From NCBI GenBank assembly GCA_027322565.1, contig DAHVRG010000165.1:1-6524 (forward strand): 6,524 nt of DNA. The letters run 5' to 3'. Of this stretch, positions 1-6,193 are shown in pieces. This stretch comes from Georgenia sp. Its GTDB lineage: Bacteria; Actinomycetota; Actinomycetes; Actinomycetales; Actinomycetaceae. The stretch's first letter is position 1, and every line of letters begins with the position of its first letter. The notes under the pieces were generated by a model. That model made no database searches and was not told the origin of the DNA. It saw only the letters and a list, made by a program, of their open reading frames with translations. The position numbers and the translations under genes were made by a program.

Positions 1-948
1 CGGGATGTCGTCGGCGACGACGGCGCCCCGCCGGCCCGGCGGCTGCTCCTCCCCGACCGTGGAGTCGCGCGCCGTCTGGCGCTCGGCCTCGGCGTTGACG
101 GCGGCCCCGAGGATGACGAGGAGGACGGTGAGCCAGAGCCACAGCATGCTGATCGCCACCCCGGCGAGCGAGCCGTACATGCGCTCGTAGGTGCCGAGCC
201 GCTGGACGTAGGCGAACAGGCCGGCCGAGGCGCCGAGCCACAGCGCGGTGGCGGCCGTGGCGCCGCCGCTGACCCAGCGCCACCGCGCGCGGCCGCGCCG
301 GTCCGGCGCGAACCGGTAGAGCACCGCCAGGGCCAGCGCCAGGAGGAGGGCGAGCACCACCCACGCCGCGACGAGGGCGAGCGTCCGCGCCCACCCGGGA
401 GCATCGACGAGGGTGCGCGCGACCAGCGCGGTGCCGGTGACCACCGCCCCGACGGCCACCGCGCCACCGAGGACGAACGCGACCGCGAGGACGGTGCGGT
501 GGAGGACGGGCCGCGTCTCCTCCTCCCGGTAGGCGAGGGTCAGCGCGTCGATGAGGAACGCTGCCGCGGTCGTCGCGGTGCCGAGCGCGACGGCGAGCGC
601 GAGCAGCCCGCGGAAGGTGAGCAGCCGGGTGGAGGCCGCGGTGACATTGACGAGCTGGTCGTGCAGCACCTCACCGAGCGCGGGCGGGAGCACCGCGACC
701 ACGCCGGAGAGGTGCTCCTGCGCCTGCTCCGGGGTGTTGACGGCGCCGTACACCGCCAGCCCGGTGAGCAGCACCGGCGCGATCGACAGGACGGCGAAGA
801 ACGCGACGCCGGCGCTGAGCGCGGCGAAGCGGTCCCGGACCACGCGTCCGGCGACCCGGCGCAGGACGAGCGCCCAGCCCCGCGGCGGGATCTGACGCGG
901 TGTGACCGCTCGTGCACCGGGGGCGGGTGGCGCCGGCTCGCGAGCCAT
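1..948 (-). CDS. YihY/BrkB-family inner membrane protein, C-terminus cut by window edge
   Basis: The reading frame is open from an ATG at 948 to the left edge, giving 316 residues with no stop. It encodes a polytopic membrane protein. A Pro/Ala-rich cytoplasmic N-terminus (1-30) is followed by about six hydrophobic segments, near residues 44-67, 112-136, 150-176, 188-211, 226-250 and 257-285. Family hallmarks are visible: the first-helix signature LSAGVAFFAVLSIAP, the EETRP motif after helix 2 (about 143-147), and YGSLAGVAISMLWLW in helix 6, followed by a LGAAVNAEAERQ-type motif. The tail QTARDSTVGEEQPPGRRGA is the usual cytoplasmic end in actinobacterial members. The family was once called ribonuclease BN by mistake, and its transport or structural role is unsettled. 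The gene is divergent from the pseudo-helicase gene. No good Shine-Dalgarno precedes the ATG, so a slightly different start is possible. Family assignment is confident; function is not known. Confidence 0.93.
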   Translation of the reverse strand, partial: MAREPAPPAPGARAVTPRQIPPRGWALVLRRVAGRVVRDRFAALSAGVAFFAVLSIAPVLLTGLAVYGAVNTPEQAQEHLSGVVAVLPPALGEVLHDQLVNVTAASTRLLTFRGLLALAVALGTATTAAAFLIDALTLAYREEETRPVLHRTVLAVAFVLGGAVAVGAVVTGTALVARTLVDAPGWARTLALVAAWVVLALLLALALAVLYRFAPDRRGRARWRWVSGGATAATALWLGASAGLFAYVQRLGTYERMYGSLAGVAISMLWLWLTVLLVILGAAVNAEAERQTARDSTVGEEQPPGRRGAVVADDIP

Positions 949-1052
949 GTCCCAGTCTCACCGGTCGGTCGGAGGGCCGCACGCCCGAGCCCACTCGTCG
1001 TGCCGTGCAGCGGTCTCCGACTTCCGTACCAGACACACCGGAACTGCCGGAC

Positions 1053-1081
1053 TTGCATCTGGCACGAAAGTGCGACATGCT
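1053..1081 (+). promoter_or_regulatory. Candidate promoter TTGCAT-17 bp-CATGCT
   Basis: TTGCAT at 1053-1058 and CATGCT at 1076-1081 are separated by 17 bp. They match the -35 box in its TTG and the -10 box at three of six positions. A transcript would start near 1088, just before the perfect hairpin at 1091-1129. It could serve a short RNA or a long leader for the gene at 1212. The match is moderate and this is a prediction only. Confidence 0.3.
1055..1080. repeat. 26-bp imperfect dyad, candidate operator
   Basis: The half-sites GCATcTgGCAC (1055-1065) and, on the other strand, GCATgTcGCAC (1080-1070) agree at 9 of 11 positions around a 4-bp centre, GAAA. The dyad sits in the divergent intergenic region and covers the spacer and -10 of the candidate promoter at 1053-1081. 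A dimeric repressor bound here would block that promoter. I cannot assign it to a known regulator. As RNA, only the inner four pairs with a GAAA loop would be stable. Confidence 0.4.
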
Positions 1082-1090
1082 CTCTTCTCG

Positions 1091-1129
1091 TAGGGCGTGA
1101 CGCCTGCCCCCCGTGTGCGTCACGCCCTA
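1091..1129. repeat. Perfect 13-bp inverted repeat with C-rich 13-nt loop (hairpin or operator)
   Basis: TAGGGCGTGACGC (1091-1103) is exactly complementary to GCGTCACGCCCTA (1117-1129). The loop between them is 13 nt and contains six consecutive C residues at 1107-1112. As RNA it is a very stable hairpin. The bases after it on the plus strand are pyrimidine-rich (TCTCATTCCCT) but are not a U tract, and there is no T-run on the minus side. It could be the hairpin of a short RNA begun near 1088, an actinobacterial-style terminator shielding the downstream gene, or a DNA operator between divergent genes. The repeat itself is certain; its role is not. Confidence 0.7.
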
Positions 1130-1199
1130 TCTCATTCCCTGGGGCCGGAATCTCATCCGGCACGCGGCGGGTCGCGCCGGTCGACGGGCTCCCGCTGGT

Positions 1200-1205
1200 T
1201 AGCGT
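1200..1205 (+). promoter_or_regulatory. -10 box TAGCGT positioned for leaderless transcription
   Basis: TAGCGT fits the actinobacterial TAnnnT -10 pattern and ends six bases before the ATG at 1212, so transcription would start at or next to the A of the start codon. The absence of any purine-rich Shine-Dalgarno upstream of this ATG fits a leaderless mRNA. A convincing -35 box is not visible; TCGACG at 1181-1186 is too close to the -10. Confidence 0.5.
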
Positions 1206-1211
1206 GGGCGA

Positions 1212-4200
1212 ATGGCCCCTTCAGCACTCTTCGCCCGCCCTCCGGCGGCACCACGCCGCGGCGGGGGGCAGGGACCCGTCGGGCTCGCCGCCCGTCGAGA
1301 CGACGACGAGTCTGTCGACGAGGTCGCCACCACCCGCACCCCGCGCGAGCGCGCCGTCGAGGACGCCGCCCAGGAGTGGCGCGACCGGCTCATCGCCCTG
1401 AGCGGGGCGAGCGCGCTGTCCGACGTCTCCCTCCTCGGGGAGGCGGTCATCGACCTCACCGCCGCCCACCCCTCCGGGATCGCCCAGCTCTACGCCGGCC
1501 GGGCCACCCGGCTGTCGAACCTCGTGCGTGAGGGCGGTGCCCTCGTCGCCGCCCGCCGGGCGGCCCGGACGGTCGTCGCCCGCACCGACGAGCTCGCCCA
1601 GCGCTACGGCATCGCGCCGACGTACCTCGCGGCCGGCATCGCCACCTGGACCGAGACCCCGCCTCCGGCGCCCGCGCCCACCGCCGAGGACGACCCGGAC
1701 GCCACGGACGCCGCCGTCCCCGAGCCCCGCACCGTCCGGGCGCCGGTGCTCCTGCGCCCGGTGCGCCTCACCCCGCGCGGGGGCCAGGTGGCCGACCTCG
1801 ACCTCCAGCTCGAGCCGGCCGTCGACGTCAACTCGGTGCTCGTCCGGGCCCTGCGGGCGCGCGGGGTGAGCGTCGACGCCCACGCGCTGGCCGCCGGCGC
1901 GCTCACCACCGACGGCTTCTCGCCGCGCGCCGCCCTCGCCCGGCTCACCCTCCTCGGGGAGCAGCACCTGCCGGACTTCACCCTCGACGACCGCGTCCTC
2001 ATCGGCCCGTTCGTCCACCCCGGGCAGGTGCTCGTCGACGACCTCGAGGCCATGCACGACGACCTCGTCGCGCACGACGTCGTCGCCGCGCTCGCCGGGG
2101 TCGAGGAGGCACGCCAGGCCCTCGCCCGACCGCTGCCCGAGCCCGTCGGCCCGGACCGCGCGCCGCAGACCGAGCGGGGCGTGGGAGACCTCGACCCCGA
2201 CCAGCAGCGGGTCGTCGACGCCGTCACCTCCGGCACCGACCTGTTCATCGACGCACCCCCGGGCGCTGACGTCCCCGCCACCCTCGCCGCGGTGCTCGCC
2301 GACGCCGTCGCCTCCGGACGGCGGGTGCTCTACGTCCCCGGCACCCGCCGGGTCGGGCGTGCCCTCGTCGAGGAGCTCGACCGCCTCGGGCTGCGCGAGC
2401 TCGTCCTCGACCTCGCCACCGACCCGGGCTGGCGGGCCGGCGCACCCGAGGAGCTGCGCACCGGGCTCCACGCCGTCGCGCCGCCCACCCCGGTGGAGGC
2501 CGTCCGGGCGGTGCGGGCCGAGCTCGTCGACGTCCGCCGCCGCCTCTCCGGCTACGTCGAGGCACTGCACACGGTGCGCGAGCCGTGGGGCTGCTCCGCG
2601 CACGCCGCCCTGCAGGCGCTGGCGGAGCTGACCGCCGCCCGCCCCGGGCCCCGCACCCAGGTGCGGCTCGCCCCCGAGACCGTCCGTGCGCTCGTCGGCG
2701 AACGGCGGGAGCACGCCCGCGAGCGGCTCGTCCGGGCCGCCAGCCTCGGTGCCTTCGAGCTGCGGCCCCACGACACGCCCTGGTACGGCGCCCGGCTCGA
2801 GAGCGCCGACGCGGCCAGGGCCGCGCTCGAACGCACGCAGCGCCTCGGCGCGGTCGAGCTGCCCAAGGTGCTCGACGCCGTCGAGCGCACCACCCGAGAG
2901 ACCGGCCTGACGACGGCGGGCACGCTGCGCGAGTGGCTCGAGCAGCTGCAGATGCTCGACGGCGTCCGGCTCGCCCTCGACGTCTTCGTCCCTCAGATCT
3001 TCGAGCGCTCCGCCGCCGACATGGTCGTCGCCACCGCCACCCGCGCCTGGCGCAAGGAGCACGGCGTGACGATGCCGGGCAGCACCCGCCGCCGGCTGCG
3101 CAAGCAGGCGAGGGACCTGCTGCGGCCAGGGCGCCCGGTCGCCGACCTCCACGCCGAGCTCGTCCACGTCCAGAAGCAGCGCGACGTCTGGCGCCGGCAC
3201 TGCCCCGGCGGCGGCTGGCCGCGGCTGCCCGAGGGCCTGTCCACACTCGCCCGGCACGCCGAGGCCGTCGAGCAGGACGTCATCGCCCTCCAGGACGTCG
3301 TCGGCAGCGGCGCCGGGAAGCCGGACCTGCTCGACCTGCCGCTCACCGAGCTCGCCGAGCTCATGACGGCGCTCGGGAACGACGGCGAGGCGCTGCGTCT
3401 CATGCCCGAGCGCTCCGCCGTCGTCGCGGAGCTCGAGACGCTCGGCCTCGGTGAGCTCGTCGAGGACCTGCGCGACCGCCGGGTCCCCGCCGCACTCGCC
3501 CCCGCCGAGCTCGACCTCGCCTGGTGGACCTCAGTCCTGGAGGAGATCCTCCGCACCGACCCCGCGCTGGCCGGGTACGACGGCCCCGCGCTCGTCGCGC
3601 TCGCCGAACGGTTCCGGGAGCTCGACGCCGAGCACGTGGAGACCCTTCCCGCCCCCGTGCGCCGCGCGGTCGTCCGGCGCCTGGAGCACCTCGTGCGCGA
3701 CCGGCAGGAGGAGGCCGCCCAGCTCGAGCGGGAGCTCGCCGCCGGGCGGGGTGCCGACCTGCGCCGCATCTACGCCCGCCACCCCGAGCTCGTCGGGGCG
3801 ATCCGGCCCGGCTGGGTCGTGCCCCCGGTCCTCGTGCCCCAGCTGCTCCCGCCGACCCGGTGCGTCGACCTCGTCATCCTCGACGGCGTCCACCACCTGC
3901 CCACCGAGCAGGCGGTCGGCGCGGTCACCCGCGGTCGCCAGGTCGTCCTCGTCGGTGACTCGCGCCGCGGCGGCGAGGGGCTGGTCGGCGAGCTCGCCCC
4001 GCTCCTGCCCGGCCTCACGCTGCCCACCGACCGCGCCGAGCGGGAGGAGTCGATCGCCGCCTTCCTCGCCGCGCACGGCTACGCGGACGTCATCCGTCCG
4101 GTCCCGGGCCCGCCCGCGCCAGACCGGATCACGCTCGACCTCGTCGAGGGCTTCGGGATGCCGGCGCCCGGCGCCGACGCCGTCGAGAGCGTCCAGGCCG

Positions 4201-5345
4201 AGGTCGACCGCGTCGTCGACCTCGTCATCGACCACGCGCTCTCGACGCCGGAGCGCTCCCTGGCCGTCATCGCGCTCAACGCGCGGCACGCCGACCGGGT
4301 CCGCGAGGCGGTGATCTCGGCGGTGACCGGCAGCGCCGCGGTCGCCGAGTTCTTCGCCGCCGACAGGGAGGAGCCGTTCGTCGTCGTCGACGCCGACGGT
4401 GCCGGCGGGCTGCGCCGCGACACCGTCGTCCTCACCCTGGGGTACGCGAAGACGCCGCACGGGCGGGTGCTCCACAACTTCGGCGCGGTGAGCGGCCCGG
4501 ACGGCAAGGCGTGCCTCATCGACGCGCTGGATGCCGTGCGGGAGCGACTCGTCGTCGTCTCGTGCATCGGGCCGGGGGAGATCGACCGGGAGCGGCTCCA
4601 CCAGCCCGGTCCACTGTTCCTCGCCGACCTCATCGACTGGGCCGCCGCACCGCAGGGGTCCGACCACACGACCCCCGCCGGCGCGGCCCCCGACCCGTTG
4701 CTCGTCGACCTTGCCGAGCGGCTGTGGCGGCTCGGCCTGACCGTCGTGCCGCAGTACGGCGTCGAGGGCGGCGTCCGGATCCCGCTCGCCATCGGCCACC
4801 CGGACCTGCCGGGTGAGCTCCTCGTCGCGGTGCTCACCGACGACGCCGCCTACGTCGCCGAGGCGAACCTGCGGCGCCGGGAGCGGCACTGGGTGCAGCG
4901 GCTCGTCTCGCGCGGCTGGCGGGTGCACATGGCGTACTCCACCGCAGTCTTCACCGACCCCCAGCGCGAGGCCCAGACGATCCTGTCCCTCGTGCTCGAC
5001 GTCGTCGGCGAGCGCCGCTCCGCCGGCCGTGCCCGGCCGGCGGCGGCCGCGCCCCCGGCCGAGCTCGAGGACGCGGCCGCCGACACTCCCGTCGGGGCAG
5101 ACGCCGAGGCCGACGTGGACGTCGCACCCCGCGAGCGCGGCCCCCGGCCTCCGGTCACGCCGGGGCAGCCGATCGGGGCCTACTCCGACGACCAGCTCGA
5201 CGACCTCGCCGAGTGGATCGCCTCCGACGGCGTGGCCCGCGACGAGGACGCGCTGGTCGAGGCGCTGCGCGAGGAGCTCGGTCTGACCCGCCGCGGGGTC
5301 GCGGTCGACGGGGTGCTCCGCGCCGTCGCCGCCCGCCGGGGATGA
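1212..5345 (+). CDS. Catalytically degenerate DUF4011-type SF1 helicase with C-terminal REase-like domain (pseudo-helicase)
   Basis: The protein has 1377 residues. An in-frame TAG at 1200-1202 makes the ATG at 1212 the earliest possible start. The order of parts matches DUF4011 helicase-nucleases: an N-terminal DUF4011-like region (from W56, WRDRLIALSG); a Q-motif-like LDPDQQRVV (from 327); a Walker A region APPGADVP (348-355); motif Ia near 372; a long helical insertion (about 400-850); motif II in VDLVILDGVHHLP (885-897); motif III in VVLVGDSRR (911-919); motif V/VI-like segments at 1060-1117; and a restriction-endonuclease-like domain (1161-1260). An acidic, Pro/Ala-rich linker leads to a small helical C-terminal domain (1324-1377). 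Key residues are missing. The Walker A GK[ST] is absent, motif II has D891-G892 instead of DE, the motif III Gln is R, and the nuclease Asp and Glu positions hold P1191 and L1208. The frame is intact and GC-typical, so it is probably a maintained non-enzymatic protein rather than a pseudogene. Its biological role is unknown. The stop overlaps the next start. Confidence 0.85.
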   Translation: MAPSALFARPPAAPRRGGGQGPVGLAARRDDDESVDEVATTRTPRERAVEDAAQEWRDRLIALSGASALSDVSLLGEAVIDLTAAHPSGIAQLYAGRATRLSNLVREGGALVAARRAARTVVARTDELAQRYGIAPTYLAAGIATWTETPPPAPAPTAEDDPDATDAAVPEPRTVRAPVLLRPVRLTPRGGQVADLDLQLEPAVDVNSVLVRALRARGVSVDAHALAAGALTTDGFSPRAALARLTLLGEQHLPDFTLDDRVLIGPFVHPGQVLVDDLEAMHDDLVAHDVVAALAGVEEARQALARPLPEPVGPDRAPQTERGVGDLDPDQQRVVDAVTSGTDLFIDAPPGADVPATLAAVLADAVASGRRVLYVPGTRRVGRALVEELDRLGLRELVLDLATDPGWRAGAPEELRTGLHAVAPPTPVEAVRAVRAELVDVRRRLSGYVEALHTVREPWGCSAHAALQALAELTAARPGPRTQVRLAPETVRALVGERREHARERLVRAASLGAFELRPHDTPWYGARLESADAARAALERTQRLGAVELPKVLDAVERTTRETGLTTAGTLREWLEQLQMLDGVRLALDVFVPQIFERSAADMVVATATRAWRKEHGVTMPGSTRRRLRKQARDLLRPGRPVADLHAELVHVQKQRDVWRRHCPGGGWPRLPEGLSTLARHAEAVEQDVIALQDVVGSGAGKPDLLDLPLTELAELMTALGNDGEALRLMPERSAVVAELETLGLGELVEDLRDRRVPAALAPAELDLAWWTSVLEEILRTDPALAGYDGPALVALAERFRELDAEHVETLPAPVRRAVVRRLEHLVRDRQEEAAQLERELAAGRGADLRRIYARHPELVGAIRPGWVVPPVLVPQLLPPTRCVDLVILDGVHHLPTEQAVGAVTRGRQVVLVGDSRRGGEGLVGELAPLLPGLTLPTDRAEREESIAAFLAAHGYADVIRPVPGPPAPDRITLDLVEGFGMPAPGADAVESVQAEVDRVVDLVIDHALSTPERSLAVIALNARHADRVREAVISAVTGSAAVAEFFAADREEPFVVVDADGAGGLRRDTVVLTLGYAKTPHGRVLHNFGAVSGPDGKACLIDALDAVRERLVVVSCIGPGEIDRERLHQPGPLFLADLIDWAAAPQGSDHTTPAGAAPDPLLVDLAERLWRLGLTVVPQYGVEGGVRIPLAIGHPDLPGELLVAVLTDDAAYVAEANLRRRERHWVQRLVSRGWRVHMAYSTAVFTDPQREAQTILSLVLDVVGERRSAGRARPAAAAPPAELEDAAADTPVGADAEADVDVAPRERGPRPPVTPGQPIGAYSDDQLDDLAEWIASDGVARDEDALVEALREELGLTRRGVAVDGVLRAVAARRG

Positions 5346-5626
5346 CCCGCCGAGGGCGGCACCGCCGCGTCGTCGCCCCCACCACCCGGCTGGGGCCGAG
5401 CGAGGAGGGGCAGCTCACGCCGTCCGAGCCGGTCGCGCCGCCGCCCCGTGACGAGGCTCCGCCGCCCGCCGGGGCGCTCCGGCCCGCCACGGCTTCCACC
5501 CCGGCGGACGCCTCACCGGCGCTGCCCACCCGCGCCGCGGAGGACACCGACGAGGCGTGGGGCGAGCTGCCCGAGGGGTCCGACGACGCTCGCTACCTGC
5601 GCGACCGGCCACCCCACTGGGGGTGA
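5342..5626 (+). CDS. Small disordered protein with C-terminal DDARYLRDRPPHWG tail, coupled to the pseudo-helicase gene
   Basis: The ATG at 5342 overlaps the TGA of the upstream gene as ATGA, a typical arrangement for translational coupling. The frame is also open upstream (to 5213), but that stretch lies inside the pseudo-helicase gene and reads as Arg/Gly-rich shadow sequence, so 5342 is the better start. The 94-residue product has a very basic N-terminus (MTRRGRHRR), a Pro/Ala-rich middle that looks disordered (about 20-65), an acidic stretch, and a compact tail at 81-94 ending in PPHWG. It has no signal peptide, membrane segment or known catalytic motif. I recall similar small proteins ending in a PPHW-like tail in related actinobacteria, but cannot check that here. 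The tail may bind a partner, with the coupled protein the first candidate. Function unknown. Confidence 0.75.
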   Translation: MTRRGRHRRVVAPTTRLGPSEEGQLTPSEPVAPPPRDEAPPPAGALRPATASTPADASPALPTRAAEDTDEAWGELPEGSDDARYLRDRPPHWG

Positions 5627-5650
5627 CGCAGGACACAGGCGCGCTACTGT
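5623..5650 (+). promoter_or_regulatory. Candidate mscL promoter GTGACG-16 bp-TACTGT
   Basis: GTGACG at 5623-5628 matches four of six -35 positions, and TACTGT at 5645-5650 fits TAnnnT. The spacer is 16 bp. Transcription would begin near 5657, giving a leader of about 40 nt. The -35 overlaps the TGA stop (5624-5626) of the small upstream gene, so mscL is probably transcribed on its own even though read-through is possible. Confidence 0.5.
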
Positions 5651-5684
5651 TCCCCTTGCCCGGCCCGCCGTGGGGCCACACGAG

Positions 5685-5691
5685 AGAGGAG
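5685..5691 (+). promoter_or_regulatory. Ribosome binding site of mscL (AGAGGAG)
   Basis: AGAGGAG ends five bases before the GTG at 5697. It is the best Shine-Dalgarno in the window and fixes the GTG, rather than any upstream codon in the long open frame, as the mscL start. Confidence 0.85.
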
Positions 5692-5696
5692 CAGCC

Positions 5697-6095
5697 GTGC
5701 TCAAGGGATTTCGCGAGTTCATCATGCGCGGGAACGTCATCGACCTCGCCGTCGCCGTGGTCATCGGCGCGGCGTTCGCCGCGATCGTCGACACGGTCGT
5801 CTCGAGCATCATCACCCCCGTCCTCAACGCGGCCGGCGGCGCGAACGTCGACGGGCTGGGCTTCCATCTCATCTCCGGGCGCGCCGACACGTTCGTCGAC
5901 CTCGCCGCGATCATCAACGCGATCATCGTCTTCCTCATCACGGCTGCCGTCGTCTACTTCATCTTCGTGCTGCCGATGAACAAGTACCAGGAGCGGCGCA
6001 AGCACGGGCAGGAGCCCGAGCCGGAGGCCCCGGCGGAGGACGTCCTGCTGCTCCAGGAGATCCGCGACCTCCTCCGGGCGCAGAGCACGCGCTGA
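5697..6095 (+). CDS. mscL: Large-conductance mechanosensitive channel MscL
   Basis: This 132-residue protein starts at GTG and begins MLKGFREFIMRGNVIDLAV, the amphipathic N-terminal helix and entry to TM1 that define MscL. TM1 is about residues 14-43 and includes the pore-lining AVVIGAAF; A20 and V21 sit at the hydrophobic gate, as in the Mycobacterium tuberculosis channel. A short extracellular loop (44-68) leads to TM2 (about 70-92), which ends in VLPMNKY. A charged, Pro/Glu-rich linker (98-114) precedes the C-terminal helix VLLLQEIRDLLRAQ, which forms the cytoplasmic bundle of the pentamer. Length is normal for the family (E. coli 136). The channel sits in the cytoplasmic membrane, opens under membrane tension and releases solutes on hypo-osmotic shock. 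It has its own candidate promoter and a strong ribosome binding site, and it converges with the SAF-domain gene 98 bp downstream. All hallmark segments are present, so it should be functional. Confidence 0.98.
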   Translation: MLKGFREFIMRGNVIDLAVAVVIGAAFAAIVDTVVSSIITPVLNAAGGANVDGLGFHLISGRADTFVDLAAIINAIIVFLITAAVVYFIFVLPMNKYQERRKHGQEPEPEAPAEDVLLLQEIRDLLRAQSTR

Positions 6096-6117
6096 CCGGG
6101 CGGCCCGGCGGCCGGTC
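6094..6117 (+). terminator. Weak hairpin at the mscL stop codon
   Basis: GACCGG (6094-6099) pairs with CCGGTC (6112-6117), with two more pairs inside after a G-G mismatch. It begins within the mscL stop codon. There is no T-run after it, so an intrinsic terminator of the classical kind is not supported; it may only slow polymerase or stabilise the 3' end. Confidence 0.25.
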
Positions 6118-6119
6118 CC

Positions 6120-6166
6120 ACCGACGCCGCGTGACCTCCCCTCCTCCGAGCGCGCCGGCGGTCGGT
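6120..6166. terminator. Possible bidirectional hairpin between convergent genes
   Basis: ACCGACGCCG (6120-6129) pairs with CGGCGGTCGGT (6156-6166) over ten base pairs with one bulged G at 6160. The loop is 26 nt. It lies in the gap between convergent mscL and the SAF-domain gene, where a shared terminator is expected, but the loop is long and no T-run is present on either side. Confidence 0.25.
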
Positions 6167-6193
6167 CGCGGCGGCCACGTCCGCGGCCCGGCG

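Noticed and set aside
1091..1129. Assignment of the C-rich hairpin to the known 6C RNA family of actinobacteria.
   Set aside because: As I recall it, that family has two stem-loops, each with six or more C residues. Only one is present here, so the name is not supported.
499..1401. A 300-codon plus-strand open frame across the YihY gene, the intergenic region and the start of the pseudo-helicase.
   Set aside because: It is antisense to a clearly recognisable membrane protein, has no domain of its own, and crosses into the next gene in the wrong frame.
1221..3257. A 678-codon open frame on the minus strand opposite the pseudo-helicase gene.
   Set aside because: Its translation is Gly/Arg/Val-rich without any recognisable domain, as expected for the antisense of a GC-rich gene with third-position bias. 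The plus-strand protein aligns with known families across this stretch.
3303..3323. A GSGAGKP string (residues 698-704) in the pseudo-helicase, resembling a P-loop.
   Set aside because: It lacks the G-x4-GK[ST] spacing, is followed by Pro rather than Ser/Thr, and lies in the helical insertion rather than after a beta strand. It cannot replace the missing Walker A.
3531..4928. A 465-codon open frame on the minus strand.
   Set aside because: Same reasoning: low-complexity Asp/Arg/Gly-rich antisense shadow of the pseudo-helicase gene with no start signals.
1212..5345. The idea that the large gene belongs to an anti-phage defence island.
   Set aside because: Helicase-nuclease architecture is common in defence systems, but the active sites are missing, there are no mobile-element signs, and the neighbours (YihY, MscL, SAF protein) are housekeeping-type genes.
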